DNA of 64,000 nucleotides from a virus: positions 62,001-126,000 of the IMG/VR virus record IMGVR_UViG_3300025073_000025. One strand, given 5' to 3'. Numbering within the stretch: position 1 is the stretch's first letter; every line of letters begins with the position of its first letter. The translations under genes and the position numbers were made by a program. Positions 1 through 8,634 of this stretch are shown piece after piece. The notes beneath the pieces were generated by a model. That model saw only the letters and a program-made list of their open reading frames with translations, was not told the DNA's origin and did not search any database.

Positions 1-923
1 AAATTTACTACGTCATAAAAAAGCAAATTTGTATCTTTAACCAAGATTAAATAACGATTCCCACTAGCTACACTTGTATTGTACTTATTCGGATAAGAAC
101 CAGCCACACTATACTGAGCGTAAAAGGAGGCCCCCTTAACATTATCATACTGGGCACCCGTATATTGAACAATATTAGAACCATTAGAGGCGTTTATCTT
201 ATAAATAGCTCCCGTAGTTGAACCACCAGGAGCATAGTTATTCAATAACCAAATAGCCTTTGTAACATAAACCAAGTCTGGGGGAGAGGGCTCTCCAGCT
301 ACAAATGTAGCACTAGGACCCCTAAACCCCCCAACGTCAGAATATACACCCTCCGACATCGCTCCTGTTAAATGCAACGTAACACCGTCCCCGTCAACAG
401 TACTCACAACCATATGCTCTGAAAGAGTAGAAGAATACCTTTGAGAAGTGGGGGTATTACGCCTAACAAAAGAAACCACATCCCCTGAGCCGAACACACT
501 GTTGCTACTAACTTTAACGTTACTTAAACCGTACGTAAAAGGTGGGTTTATACCATCAAGACCGTTATTACCGACAGACAGACAATAAGACCCCACAGCA
601 AAATCATTTGCATCATATGTATGTGTGGCATCATTTGTAAGGGCAAATTTACTTATTTGCTTACATATAAATGCATCTATAGCCCACTTCTTTATATACA
701 AACCCCCACCGCCAGGCTTGCTCTCTAACGACCAAAAATACACACCGTCCCACTCAAGACTATTAACCGTTGCGTCTAATGGTGTATCACACGGATAAGA
801 AAACGCAGTTGTACCATCCTCTACTTTTACCTGTAAAGCATTTCGCGAATAAGACATAGTATAAAAAAACATTCCATCAGTAGTCATATTCGGGTCTGCT
901 ATTCGAATGTTCTGTCTGGACAT
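1..923 (-). CDS. Tail-tip or fibre-like structural protein, C-terminus beyond the left edge
   Basis: The reading frame opens with ATG at 923 behind the ribosome binding site AGAGGA and stays open to base 1, giving at least 307 residues, so the C-terminus is outside the window. The product is beta-rich and similar to its upstream neighbour (934-2166): both have an N-terminal motif of the form (V/A)xPNMTxD, an aromatic segment with WSLE near residue 65-75, an IKKW motif, and a later segment with an NxxAP motif followed by a lysine/tyrosine strand. A module around residues 130-190 (KVSSNSVFGSGDVVSF) also resembles one in 934-2166 and 2719-3630. The position at the distal end of the tail gene block suggests a tail-tip, fibre or receptor-contact protein. 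This is inference; no catalytic motif is visible. Confidence 0.6.
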   Translation of the reverse strand, partial: MSRQNIRIADPNMTTDGMFFYTMSYSRNALQVKVEDGTTAFSYPCDTPLDATVNSLEWDGVYFWSLESKPGGGGLYIKKWAIDAFICKQISKFALTNDATHTYDANDFAVGSYCLSVGNNGLDGINPPFTYGLSNVKVSSNSVFGSGDVVSFVRRNTPTSQRYSSTLSEHMVVSTVDGDGVTLHLTGAMSEGVYSDVGGFRGPSATFVAGEPSPPDLVYVTKAIWLLNNYAPGGSTTGAIYKINASNGSNIVQYTGAQYDNVKGASFYAQYSVAGSYPNKYNTSVASGNRYLILVKDTNLLFYDVVN

Positions 924-933
924 TATTTTTCCT

Positions 934-2166
934 CTAAGTAACCGTAGCTCTTATAGTAACATCCCCAATATATGAGGAACCATTAAATGTAGTAAAAAAT
1001 TCCCCGTTTGTATTTGTAAGACCAACAGACGAAGAAAAACTCCCACTTGACGAAGACAAAGAAACTGTTTTTCCTACAGCAGGAGACAAATATTGATCTA
1101 ATACAGAAATCTTTATATTAGAAGTTGGGGACAGACCCGCAACTACAGAATGAATCATGTTCGGTTCAGCAACAACATTTATAAAAAACACAGTGGGGTC
1201 AGTTGAGCTAGTAACATAGTTATATTTAGGAAACCAATCTTCATAGTTCCAAACCCCACCAGAATAAAAAACATAACGTGAACGAAGACTATACACAGCA
1301 TTTGAATAAGCCCAAAGAGCATACGTGGTAAGTGTATTCGTTCTACCATAATCTAAATTATCAACAGCCATATACCTATAAATACCTAAATCACCAGAGT
1401 TCAAATATATACCAGAATTACCTTGTATAAACAATATTTTATCGTTTATAAAACACGAAGCTCTAACATCTTTAAACATTCCAGAAGGGGCATAGTCCGT
1501 CAAAACACCCGTTCTACTCTTATACTTTAATAGACAGCCCTTGTTTCTCTCATATGGCGCGTGCTCATTAAATATATAGAAATACCTATTAGCATAAACA
1601 AAATTTCCGGCGGCGAAAGAATTAGACAAACCAATACTTAAATTAAGTCTATTCCCCACTACACTATTTATAGTAGCAGATTCATATTTATTAATATAAC
1701 CTAATACAGAACTTGGTCCTAATACTATTGTATCTCCTGCTAGAAATTTACTCCCATCAGAAACTTCTATATATGAGAGCCCTGCAGAAACTGGTAAAGA
1801 TAAAGTACTACTATAAAAATCAACGGCGAAAGAATAAGAATCAAACCATAACATACTACCATTACCAAAACTATAAGTAGCTCTTAAATACATAATACCA
1901 GATAGTAATTCCCACTTTTTTATTGTAATACCTGCAGTCTGCCTTTCCAATGACCAATAGTAATAACCATCAAATTGACAACACTCTACGGTTCCGTAAA
2001 TATCCTGGTCTAATGGATAAACAGCATTAATAGGGTCTAAAGGTGAACTCTTTTTATACTGTTTAAAAACAACGGCATTACCAATAGACTCAAAAGAATA
2101 AAAATAAGAGTTACTCCTGTCCCCAGTCATATTTGGCGAAACCATATTAACATTTTCGTAAGTCAT
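934..2166 (-). CDS. Tail-tip or fibre-like structural protein with a C-terminal Ig-like domain
   Basis: A 410-residue beta-rich protein with no transmembrane segment or enzyme motif. Residues 125-190 form a module (GLSYIEVSDGSKFLAGD, then a strand and an LSNSF motif) that is also recognisable in 2719-3630 and in the partial gene at 1-923. Residues 330-410 look like a bacterial Ig-like (Big_1 or intimin-type) domain: ISVLDQYLSPAVGKTVSL, followed by a GLTNTNGEF motif. The gene starts 3 bases after the upstream stop and ends 11 bases before the next start, so it is in the same operon. It is a paralogue of the partial gene downstream. A role as distal tail or receptor-binding protein is inferred from gene order and the domain type. 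Confidence 0.6.
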   Translation of the reverse strand: MTYENVNMVSPNMTGDRSNSYFYSFESIGNAVVFKQYKKSSPLDPINAVYPLDQDIYGTVECCQFDGYYYWSLERQTAGITIKKWELLSGIMYLRATYSFGNGSMLWFDSYSFAVDFYSSTLSLPVSAGLSYIEVSDGSKFLAGDTIVLGPSSVLGYINKYESATINSVVGNRLNLSIGLSNSFAAGNFVYANRYFYIFNEHAPYERNKGCLLKYKSRTGVLTDYAPSGMFKDVRASCFINDKILFIQGNSGIYLNSGDLGIYRYMAVDNLDYGRTNTLTTYALWAYSNAVYSLRSRYVFYSGGVWNYEDWFPKYNYVTSSTDPTVFFINVVAEPNMIHSVVAGLSPTSNIKISVLDQYLSPAVGKTVSLSSSSGSFSSSVGLTNTNGEFFTTFNGSSYIGDVTIRATVT

Positions 2167-2168
2167 AC

Positions 2169-2711
2169 CTACGCTCCACTCAGGGGCTTATAGGAAACCG
2201 TACAATCAAAAGGATTTCCAGTAATTTCCGGTATGATAGTTAAACCATTCACAGACAAAGTTACAGAACCAAAATCTACTCCTGTGGCTGGTGGTAAATC
2301 CACCAGCCGGATAACTATTCTAGAACTTATTGGTACGTTTACTGCCCCGTTTAGAGGATACATATACGTGATTTTAGGAGGGTACCTATCTTCTTGGGCC
2401 GTCAATAATCCATCATAAACAGGTGAACGTCTCCAATCTATAAGTCCAGATATCTCTTTTACTTTGTTATTAATAAGCTCGTCAATAGTGTCTTCGTCTG
2501 TTATCTCACCTACCCAAAACGGACCTAAACTATTTCCACTTATGTCCAACCCACTAGTATAAATAACAAACTTCCAATAATGTTCCCCTCTTCTATGCGG
2601 CCAAAAACTAGTATTGGCTTCACCCCTTAAAGTAACAACCTGCATCAAATCGATAATAAACAGTTGACTATTATCAGGAAATAGGGCGTTTTTTACATAG
2701 AAAGTGGCCAT
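2169..2711 (-). CDS. Small tail-tip protein with a C-terminal Big_5-like Ig domain
   Basis: A 180-residue protein. The C-terminal half (about residues 115-180) contains PPKITYMYPLNGAVNVPISS and then a GVDFGSVTLSVNG strand pattern. This is the signature of SbsA-type/Big_5 Ig-like domains, which often decorate phage tail and baseplate proteins. The N-terminal half is unrecognised but rich in aromatic residues (FWPHRRGEHYW). The gene lies between two larger beta-rich tail proteins with gaps of only 2 and 7 bases, so it is co-transcribed. The Ig domain looks shorter than usual at its C-terminus, which ends shortly after the CTVSYKP strand. The function as a structural tail-tip component is inferred. 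Confidence 0.55.
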   Translation of the reverse strand: MATFYVKNALFPDNSQLFIIDLMQVVTLRGEANTSFWPHRRGEHYWKFVIYTSGLDISGNSLGPFWVGEITDEDTIDELINNKVKEISGLIDWRRSPVYDGLLTAQEDRYPPKITYMYPLNGAVNVPISSRIVIRLVDLPPATGVDFGSVTLSVNGLTIIPEITGNPFDCTVSYKPLSGA

Positions 2712-2718
2712 CTAAAAA

Positions 2719-3630
2719 TTAGGAAAAATCGATTTGATTGACGATACTTGAAATCCCGTAACGTATAGCATCGTCAATACTTTCAAAAGCAGACGGCGGA
2801 CGAGCGTCGGAATCCTGTAACCTTAAAGTCTGAATACGGGAACTCATACTATAATTGTTAGATAAAACAGCATTAATATTTATGAGACCTAAGGACACGG
2901 AGGACACGTATCGATATTCAATATTAGTACCGTCTGTAATACCGACACAGTCACCTGTCTGAAAGTTTGTACTTGAAGAAACGTCCACATAAGTTAGACC
3001 GGAAGAAGACGTATAAGGAAAACTTAGTGCAGTTTGATAAATTGCATTGCCTGCTATGTTCTCACTCGTAGTAGGAGCAAATAAACCCAAATGTGCTGCT
3101 ACATCATTGGTCAAACCAGAAAGAATGTCCACAGAAGACTTACGACTACCAGTATAAGTCATACTAGGTGACCCTGAAACTATCTCAAATTTACCCTCAT
3201 CAAATGTAACCTGACAATTTTTGAAGGCCAGATTACCAGCTTCTAAACCCCCCACAGAGGACAGCCCTTGAATCTTATCTTGCATGTCCATTGAGACAGC
3301 TTCTCCGGTAACAGGAGAAGTCTGGTTAGCGAGAGTAACCGTTCTATAGGCACTACCATTTACGGACACACGGAAAGTGTTCTGAGAAGCATTAATAGTA
3401 TATGGCCCTTGGGATATGCCATTGCTTTTGGCCCAGCCCAAAGTAAAGTTCCTAATTATTACATCCTGTATCGAAGCACTGCCCGATGCTGTGGCGCTCG
3501 TATAGATGAGCGACACGAACTGCTCATCGCCATACGCACCTACGGGCACTACCGCCTTTAAATCTATCGATACGGTCTTACTCGTATCGGGAAAATCCTC
3601 CAAATTGTAAACACTTATATTGACAACCAT
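2719..3630 (-). CDS. Putative distal tail protein
   Basis: A 303-residue beta-rich protein preceded by AGGAGGGTAAAATAAA before its ATG. Residues 200-265 hold the same module (GLTYVDVSSSTNFQTGD plus an LSNNY motif) seen in 934-2166, so at least three neighbouring tail proteins share it. The N-terminal 100 residues have the alternating hydrophobic pattern of a jelly-roll or Ig-like fold but no motif that I can name. The last 30 residues contain acidic and aromatic residues. The first 120 bases of the gene are noticeably richer in CpG than the rest. It is a structural tail component by position, with no enzymatic signature. Confidence 0.5.
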   Translation of the reverse strand: MVVNISVYNLEDFPDTSKTVSIDLKAVVPVGAYGDEQFVSLIYTSATASGSASIQDVIIRNFTLGWAKSNGISQGPYTINASQNTFRVSVNGSAYRTVTLANQTSPVTGEAVSMDMQDKIQGLSSVGGLEAGNLAFKNCQVTFDEGKFEIVSGSPSMTYTGSRKSSVDILSGLTNDVAAHLGLFAPTTSENIAGNAIYQTALSFPYTSSSGLTYVDVSSSTNFQTGDCVGITDGTNIEYRYVSSVSLGLININAVLSNNYSMSSRIQTLRLQDSDARPPSAFESIDDAIRYGISSIVNQIDFS

Positions 3631-3664
3631 TTTATTTTACCCTCCTAACTATTTTTATTATCTA

Positions 3665-3690
3665 AAACAGTAAAAAAACCAATACTGTTT
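3665..3690 (-). terminator. Hairpin between nuclease gene and tail gene
   Basis: Just downstream of the 3692-4789 nuclease gene, 8-bp arms AAACAGTA and TACTGTTT enclose a 10-base loop that is T-rich on the minus strand. The bases after the stem are T-rich only for four positions, so this may be a weak terminator or an mRNA 3-prime-end hairpin. The ribosome binding site of the next gene lies about 30 bases further on. Confidence 0.4.
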
Positions 3691-3691
3691 A

Positions 3692-4789
3692 TTATTTTAT
3701 GTTTGTGTAGGTTAGTTTCCCAGCCATAAGTTCCTGTTCTCTGAAATCTTTCTCCCATATATAAACTACCTTGTACCCTGCGTCCTCTAATAGTTTAATA
3801 CGATCAATGGTTTCTTGGTAAAGTTGACCGAAAGACTTTCCTACCCTGTCGTTCATATCGTCAAGTTTAAACATGGATGGATTACCATGCCAATAGTCTC
3901 CAAGAAACTCATAAACAGTGCTTGTTTTAGAATCAAAACCATCTACCCTAAAACGATGGTCCCCTATCTGCAAATTAGCCTCTCTGCTAATTCCCATTTC
4001 TTTAGCCAAACCCAAACAATCCAACCATTTTTGTGACACTTTAGAAACGAAGGAAATCTTCGAACAAATAGGACAATCACTGCTCTGTTGAAAACTACCA
4101 TAAATCATAGACCCTAAATGCCCTTTTGGGCACCTATATTCTAGCTTGGTTTTACTATTTAAATAATCTGTACTGAGTAGCCTATACCCTCTGTCAGCAA
4201 ATGCCCGCTCAACCTCATCGTAAGAATGTCTCTTATCCTCGACCGAACAAACAGGACAACTACACCCCTGCTGAAAACAATTATAAAACATAGCTCCCAA
4301 ATGTCCCCTTGGGCATCTATAGTCTAGCTTGGTAAAACAATTTACATACTCAGTACTGAGTAGCTTATACCTTCTGTCAGCAAATGCTCGCTCAACCTCT
4401 TCATAAGAAAGCCTTCTATCCTCTATAGAACAGACAGGGCAACTACCCCCCTGCTGAAAATTACGATAAGTCATGGCCCCTAAATGCCCCCTAGGGCACT
4501 TATACTCCAACTTAGTATTATTATTTCTATACTCCATACTAAACAGCGTATAGCCCCTGTCCTTAAAATACTGTTTAACCTTACTATAAGTAGGTTTTCT
4601 ATTCTCCATATCACAAATAGGACACCCACGATTCTGATGAAAACTATTATAAATCATAGACCCTAAATGGCCCCTTGGGCACTTATAGTCTAGCTTAGTT
4701 GTATTATCCACGTACTCGCTACTAAGCAACGTATAACCCCTATTATCAAAAACATCTTTAACCTTTTCATAAGTAAGCTTTCTACCCAT
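3692..4789 (-). CDS. Homing-endonuclease-like protein: four type-A zinc ribbons plus Vsr-like nuclease
   Basis: A 365-residue protein starting at ATG 4789 behind AAAGGAG. Residues 1-245 are four tandem repeats of about 61 residues, each reading roughly YEEVxxxFxxRGYxLLSxEY, then a C-P-x-G-H site and a C-P-x-C site, giving Cys/His/Cys/Cys zinc ligands. Residues 255-350 form a nuclease domain with Asp283 (VDGF), Glu294 and His301 (VYEFLGDYWHGNP) and Glu346 (YIWEKDF). This arrangement matches Vsr-like (EDxHD-type) homing endonucleases. The enzyme would bind DNA through the zinc array and cut near its own insertion site, promoting its spread; this is inferred from the family. It sits between two tail genes, with a hairpin after it, and is one of four related genes in this tail block. 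Confidence 0.8.
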   Translation of the reverse strand: MGRKLTYEKVKDVFDNRGYTLLSSEYVDNTTKLDYKCPRGHLGSMIYNSFHQNRGCPICDMENRKPTYSKVKQYFKDRGYTLFSMEYRNNNTKLEYKCPRGHLGAMTYRNFQQGGSCPVCSIEDRRLSYEEVERAFADRRYKLLSTEYVNCFTKLDYRCPRGHLGAMFYNCFQQGCSCPVCSVEDKRHSYDEVERAFADRGYRLLSTDYLNSKTKLEYRCPKGHLGSMIYGSFQQSSDCPICSKISFVSKVSQKWLDCLGLAKEMGISREANLQIGDHRFRVDGFDSKTSTVYEFLGDYWHGNPSMFKLDDMNDRVGKSFGQLYQETIDRIKLLEDAGYKVVYIWEKDFREQELMAGKLTYTNIK

Positions 4790-4804
4790 AAAACGCTCCT
4801 TTAT

Positions 4805-5068
4805 CTAAACCTCTGTATATCTAACCCCCTGCAACAAGAAAAACGGACAATTATCATCCCAGCACATCCATCCAGGTACCCCACCCCTATTGTACATGTT
4901 CATCGTCCCATCAGTACTAGGATGATCACCTGTTACAACGGGTAAGTTGGGATTTGTTGAATTTCCTAACTCACCTATATCATAGTAGTTTTCTTTATAC
5001 CAAGTACTATAAGGACATCTCTTATATGTGTATCCAACATTGGAAGTATGTCCATGAATTTTAACCAT
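4805..5068 (-). CDS. Small protein of unknown function in the tail block
   Basis: An 87-residue protein that I do not recognise. It is rich in Gly, Tyr, Asn and Pro, with four cysteines (including KRCPYS and MCWDDNCPFF) and several tryptophans, and has no membrane segment. Its start codon overlaps the end of the upstream gene (5061-5471) by 8 bases, implying coupled translation, and 15 bases separate it from the following nuclease gene. The composition suits a small disulphide- or metal-stabilised tail-tip component, but nothing fixes a role. Confidence 0.45.
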   Translation of the reverse strand: MVKIHGHTSNVGYTYKRCPYSTWYKENYYDIGELGNSTNPNLPVVTGDHPSTDGTMNMYNRGGVPGWMCWDDNCPFFLLQGVRYTEV

Positions 5069-5471
5069 TAATTACTTTATCCTTCTTATCTTGTGTATAG
5101 ATTCTTCCTTCATATACTAAATTATACATATGTTTATTTTCTTCATGTTTTGAAGTATCAATTAATATATAATCATTCTTTGTCAGTTTTGACAACTTAT
5201 TTATTAGCCCGCCGAAAAATCTTGCGTCTCCCAAATAAGCACGCTCGTCATAGTACCTAACTTCCTTCCAAAAGAGTGTTACAAAATAATGACTAGAAAT
5301 TAATGAACTATATTGACCTGAAAGGTCTATAACTATGTTATTATTTGGTTCTATTCTTTGTGCTATCTTTAATGCTGGACCTGAAAAGTAGGGTTGGTGC
5401 AATATACAGGTTTCATCATTTATTAAATCTGTATATAACCAATGTAATTCTAAAATATATTTATTAAGCAT
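5061..5471 (-). CDS. Hypothetical protein overlapping a nuclease gene
   Basis: A 136-residue protein with no recognised domain; it is mixed alpha/beta and rich in Tyr, Ile and Asn. Its ATG at 5471 lies inside the last codons of the 5464-6561 nuclease gene (8-base overlap) and its stop overlaps the next start by 8 bases, so three genes are chained by overlaps. No strong ribosome binding site is visible before the start, so translation is probably coupled to the nuclease gene. Its low GC content and lack of beta-rich structural character differ from the neighbouring tail proteins. It may be accessory rather than structural. Confidence 0.45.
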   Translation of the reverse strand: MLNKYILELHWLYTDLINDETCILHQPYFSGPALKIAQRIEPNNNIVIDLSGQYSSLISSHYFVTLFWKEVRYYDERAYLGDARFFGGLINKLSKLTKNDYILIDTSKHEENKHMYNLVYEGRIYTQDKKDKVING

Positions 5472-6561
5472 GTTGGATTAATTCTTTTTCCCCGCCAGAA
5501 AAATTTTGGGATCTAAAATCTGACTCCCAAATATAAATTACTCTGTATCCTGCTTCTTCTATTAATTTTATACGGTCAAAGGTCTCCTGATAAAGTTGAC
5601 CAAAGGTCTTTTTATTGACATAATTTATATCTAAAGGCTTACACACCCTGGGGTCTCCGTGCCAAATAGTACCTAGAAACTCATAAACCGTATTGGTTTC
5701 TGGATCAAAACCGTCTGCTTTGAACCTGTTTTCTCCAATTTTCAAAGTAACTTCTCTACTAACGCCCCTTTCATTTGACACCCCTAAAGAATCAAGCCAT
5801 ACTTGGGAAACCTTGGAAACAGAGTAGTTTAATGAACAAATGGGACAAGACTTTCCCTGCTGAAAACTATTATATTTCATAGCACCTAAATGCCCCTTTG
5901 GACACTTATAATCCAACTTAATATTAGAATTTACATACTCAGTACTAAGTAACGTATAACCCCTGTTATCAAAAGCTTCCTTAACCTCTTCATAAGAAAG
6001 CCTAATATTATCAACAGAACAAACAGGACACTTCCTTCCCTGTTGAAAATTACTAAAGGTCATAGATCCTAAATGCCCCTTTGGACACACATACTCTAAC
6101 TTAGTTTTATTGTCCTTATATTCACTACTAATCAATTTATAGCCTCGTGACTCAAAAACAACCTTAATCTCTTCATAAAAATGCCTTCGATCCTCACCAA
6201 CACAAACAGGGCACTTTCTCCCATCCTGAAAATGATTATAAACCATTGACCCAAGGTGGCCTCTAGGGCACCTATAATCCAACTTAGTACCACTATTTAT
6301 ATACTCCTTACTAAGCAATACATATCCCCTACTCTCAAACATTTTTTTAACATCTTTATAGCTAAGTCTTTTATTCTTTATACTACAAATAAGACAAGAG
6401 TGTCCCTGTTGAAGACTGCTGTACGTCATTGAACCAAAATGCCCCTCAGAACATCTATAATCCAACTTAGTACAATTACTTATATATTCTTTACTAAGTA
6501 GGGTATAACCACTAGCTTCAAAAGTCCCTTTAACTTCTTCGTACGTAAGCTTTCTACACAT
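5464..6561 (-). CDS. Homing-endonuclease-like protein: four type-A zinc ribbons plus Vsr-like nuclease
   Basis: The best start is ATG 6561, which follows AAAGGGGGTTTAAGC and avoids a 56-base overlap with the upstream gene; this gives 365 residues beginning MCRKLTYEEVK. Four type-A repeats (C-x3-H then C-P-x-C) fill residues 1-245. The nuclease domain has KADGFDPETNTVYEFLGTIW, then HGDP, a KTFGQLYQET motif and a final YIWESDF. The HGDP-type nuclease subtype is shared with 50319-51767, whose DNA-binding array is unrelated. The gene start and leader closely match those of 9010-10074, suggesting a mobile unit that carries its own ribosome binding site. The 3-prime end overlaps the next gene start by 8 bases. 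Confidence 0.8.
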   Translation of the reverse strand: MCRKLTYEEVKGTFEASGYTLLSKEYISNCTKLDYRCSEGHFGSMTYSSLQQGHSCLICSIKNKRLSYKDVKKMFESRGYVLLSKEYINSGTKLDYRCPRGHLGSMVYNHFQDGRKCPVCVGEDRRHFYEEIKVVFESRGYKLISSEYKDNKTKLEYVCPKGHLGSMTFSNFQQGRKCPVCSVDNIRLSYEEVKEAFDNRGYTLLSTEYVNSNIKLDYKCPKGHLGAMKYNSFQQGKSCPICSLNYSVSKVSQVWLDSLGVSNERGVSREVTLKIGENRFKADGFDPETNTVYEFLGTIWHGDPRVCKPLDINYVNKKTFGQLYQETFDRIKLIEEAGYRVIYIWESDFRSQNFSGGEKELIQHA

Positions 6562-6574
6562 GCTTAAACCCCCT

Positions 6575-7276
6575 TTAAATATAAACAGGTGTATAGGGTA
6601 TACTACAAGTAGCGGAGCCCTTGTAGCCATCTTTTATTAATACAGAACCCCCAACACCAGAAAAAATTACTTCCCTCTGCACAGAATACTCACCCACAGA
6701 AGTTTCCCCAGCAGAAACACTCCCGCTCTCTCCTTCTATGTATTCCCCGTTGCTATCCCGACTATCCGCGTCATTAGTAACAACGCCAACGTCTGTCTCT
6801 GTCATCATCCCTGCCCCAATTAAAACTTGACCAAAAGCTATACCACGAATAAAAACAATCTCCCCAGTATATGAATCCAATTCTGGTTTGGTTGTAAATC
6901 CCCAATTCTCTTGACCAAATCCCATATTTTCTTTTGAGTATGAATAAGAATTTGGAAACCATAAAGCCGAGAATGGGGAAATAAAAGTTCCACAACTTGC
7001 AGGGTTGATTGTTACTTCAAAACTCTCAGCGTCACTACAAGAGGTTGCTGGTGTTAAATCTATTGGGGTACTTCCCCCTGTCCCGTCCTCTTTCTTTCCA
7101 TATAAAGTAAGAGAGAGTGTTTTTTGTTTCTGCGAGTATGTATCATAAGGAGAGAACGAACCTATTTGCCACAACCTGTTTATTTGTGCTTGTAGACCAA
7201 AATTAACACTTACCACACCCCCATCTGGGAACAAGGTACTAACTACAGTTGTACTATTTCCTATAATTACAGCCAT
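6575..7276 (-). CDS. Tail-associated structural protein, unknown
   Basis: A 233-residue beta-rich protein with no transmembrane segment. The N-terminus (MAVIIGNSTTVVSTLFPDGG) and the repeated Gly/Ser/Thr-rich strands look like a virion structural protein. A cysteine-containing central region (TSCSDAESFEV and NPASCGTF) could form a disulphide. Its ATG directly abuts the stop codon of the 52-residue gene upstream (TAAATG). It lies 13 bases before the start of a nuclease gene. A tail-tip role is inferred from position only; I do not recognise the family. Confidence 0.5.
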   Translation of the reverse strand: MAVIIGNSTTVVSTLFPDGGVVSVNFGLQAQINRLWQIGSFSPYDTYSQKQKTLSLTLYGKKEDGTGGSTPIDLTPATSCSDAESFEVTINPASCGTFISPFSALWFPNSYSYSKENMGFGQENWGFTTKPELDSYTGEIVFIRGIAFGQVLIGAGMMTETDVGVVTNDADSRDSNGEYIEGESGSVSAGETSVGEYSVQREVIFSGVGGSVLIKDGYKGSATCSIPYTPVYI

Positions 7277-7435
7277 TTATTGTTCCTTGTTTTCTTCTGC
7301 TTCTATAGACTCTAGTAATGCTTTTTGATTTGGGTGTAGGAAAGCATACTTTTTAAGGGAACTTTCTTTTGGGGTCTTTTTTTGTGGCCGCGAATTATTT
7401 TTTGGCGGTCTTTTCCCGCATCCTCCACACCTCAT
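7277..7435 (-). CDS. Small 52-residue protein with an N-terminal CxxC motif
   Basis: A short gene with a clear AGGAG ribosome binding site 6 bases before ATG 7435 and a TAA that abuts the next start codon. The product begins MRCGGCGKRPP, is then very basic (many Lys, Arg, Pro and Asn to about residue 30), and ends in an acidic helix. Single CxxC plus a basic tail suggests a small zinc- or nucleic-acid-binding peptide, or an assembly factor, but the function is unknown. The good ribosome binding site, tight fit between genes and absence of any competing frame support it as real. Confidence 0.6.
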   Translation of the reverse strand: MRCGGCGKRPPKNNSRPQKKTPKESSLKKYAFLHPNQKALLESIEAEENKEQ

Positions 7436-7449
7436 AGCAGTTCTCCTAT

Positions 7450-7719
7450 TTAACAGCCAAATGCTTGTAGGCTTATTTGATATACATATACGGTCGTGCC
7501 TGGAATTACAGACAGTTGAACATTATCTAAATAACCATTAAAATCAACTTCCCCAATAGTAAGACTGGTATAGTTATTATCCATACTGTTCTTGCTAGAC
7601 ACTACAGAAAAACTTACAGAAGCTAAACCTCTAGCATTATATGAAACATTAAGTGTACTACAATCTATAAATTCAAATTGTTCATAACTAACTACGCTGG
7701 TTGAACATACTAGGGGCAT
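7450..7719 (-). CDS. Small beta-rich tail-block protein
   Basis: An 89-residue protein of alternating hydrophobic and polar residues (beta-sandwich-like), beginning MPLVCSTSVVSYEQ and ending LQAFGC, with three cysteines. No family recognised. Its ATG (7719) lies within the last codons of the preceding nuclease gene (10-base overlap), so translation is probably coupled. The start MPxxC resembles MPGCGC of 10105-10701, which may mean both belong to a set of related small tail proteins, but the similarity is short. A minor tail component is inferred from position. Confidence 0.45.
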   Translation of the reverse strand: MPLVCSTSVVSYEQFEFIDCSTLNVSYNARGLASVSFSVVSSKNSMDNNYTSLTIGEVDFNGYLDNVQLSVIPGTTVYVYQISLQAFGC

Positions 7720-8627
7720 GTGTGCTTATATCTCACTAGCTCGTCTTTATTAACAATATAACCAAAATCTTTTTCCCATATATAAACAAGATTGAAACCC
7801 TCTTTCCTTATCAGGTCTAACCTCTCCATCGTAGTATCAAATAACTCACCAAAGGTCTTTCCAGCAGTTTTGTTCATTTCGCCGGGGTTGAATCTGGTTG
7901 GGTTACCATGGTAGTAATCACCCAAAAATTCATACGCCATATTAGTTTTTTCTACAAAACCATCTAGCTTTAGTAGCCTTCCCCCTATTTTTTTCCATAC
8001 TTCCCTATATTGGCCTAATTTGTTAGGAACGCCCAAAGAATCCAACCACACCTGTGATATTTTAGAAACAGACGAATCCTCTGCACAAATAGGACAATCA
8101 TGCTTTTGTTGAAAATCGTTAAACCGCATACTACCAAAATGGCCCTTTGGGCATATATAATCTAACTTAGAAAAAGCATTCCCGTAAGTATCGCTTACTA
8201 AAGTATACCCCCGGGCTAAAAAAACCTCCCTAACATATCCAATATCCAGCCGCATTGATTCCCAAAAACACACCAAGCACCTCTGGCCATTTCTAAAATT
8301 ACTCCAAGTCATAGACCTATGGTGACCCTTATTACAAGTATAATCTAACTTAGTACCACTATTAATATAAGGCTGCTCGTACAGTTTATACCCTACACTA
8401 TCAAAAGCTTCCTTTATAACTGCTAACGGAACCTTTTGTCTCTCTATATTACACGTTGGACAATGGCTTCCTTGTATAAGCTCGCTACGAGTCATAGAGT
8501 TGGTATGCCCTTCCGAGCATGAATAGCATAATTTAGTCTTATTATTTAAATAACTATCACTTAGCAGTGTATAACCACGTACCAAAAAATCCTGCTCAAC
8601 TTCTTCTAATGTTTTCTTTTTACCCAT
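7710..8627 (-). CDS. Homing-endonuclease-like protein: three type-A zinc ribbons plus Vsr-like nuclease
   Basis: The likely start is ATG 8627 (MGKKKTLEEVEQDF), 8 bases after the upstream stop; an upstream TTG would overlap that gene and is less likely. The product has 305 residues: three type-A zinc-ribbon repeats (C-x3-H and C-x2-C, the third being CPKGH then CPIC), then a Vsr-like domain with LDGFVEKTNMAYEFLGDYYH, then GNP, KTFGELFDTT and YIWEKDF. It is the shortest array of the group and the most diverged in its nuclease domain (LLKLDGF and YYHGNP). No strong Shine-Dalgarno precedes the start. The 3-prime end overlaps the next gene by 10 bases. Confidence 0.78.
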   Translation of the reverse strand: MGKKKTLEEVEQDFLVRGYTLLSDSYLNNKTKLCYSCSEGHTNSMTRSELIQGSHCPTCNIERQKVPLAVIKEAFDSVGYKLYEQPYINSGTKLDYTCNKGHHRSMTWSNFRNGQRCLVCFWESMRLDIGYVREVFLARGYTLVSDTYGNAFSKLDYICPKGHFGSMRFNDFQQKHDCPICAEDSSVSKISQVWLDSLGVPNKLGQYREVWKKIGGRLLKLDGFVEKTNMAYEFLGDYYHGNPTRFNPGEMNKTAGKTFGELFDTTMERLDLIRKEGFNLVYIWEKDFGYIVNKDELVRYKHTCP

Positions 8628-8634
8628 TTTAAAT

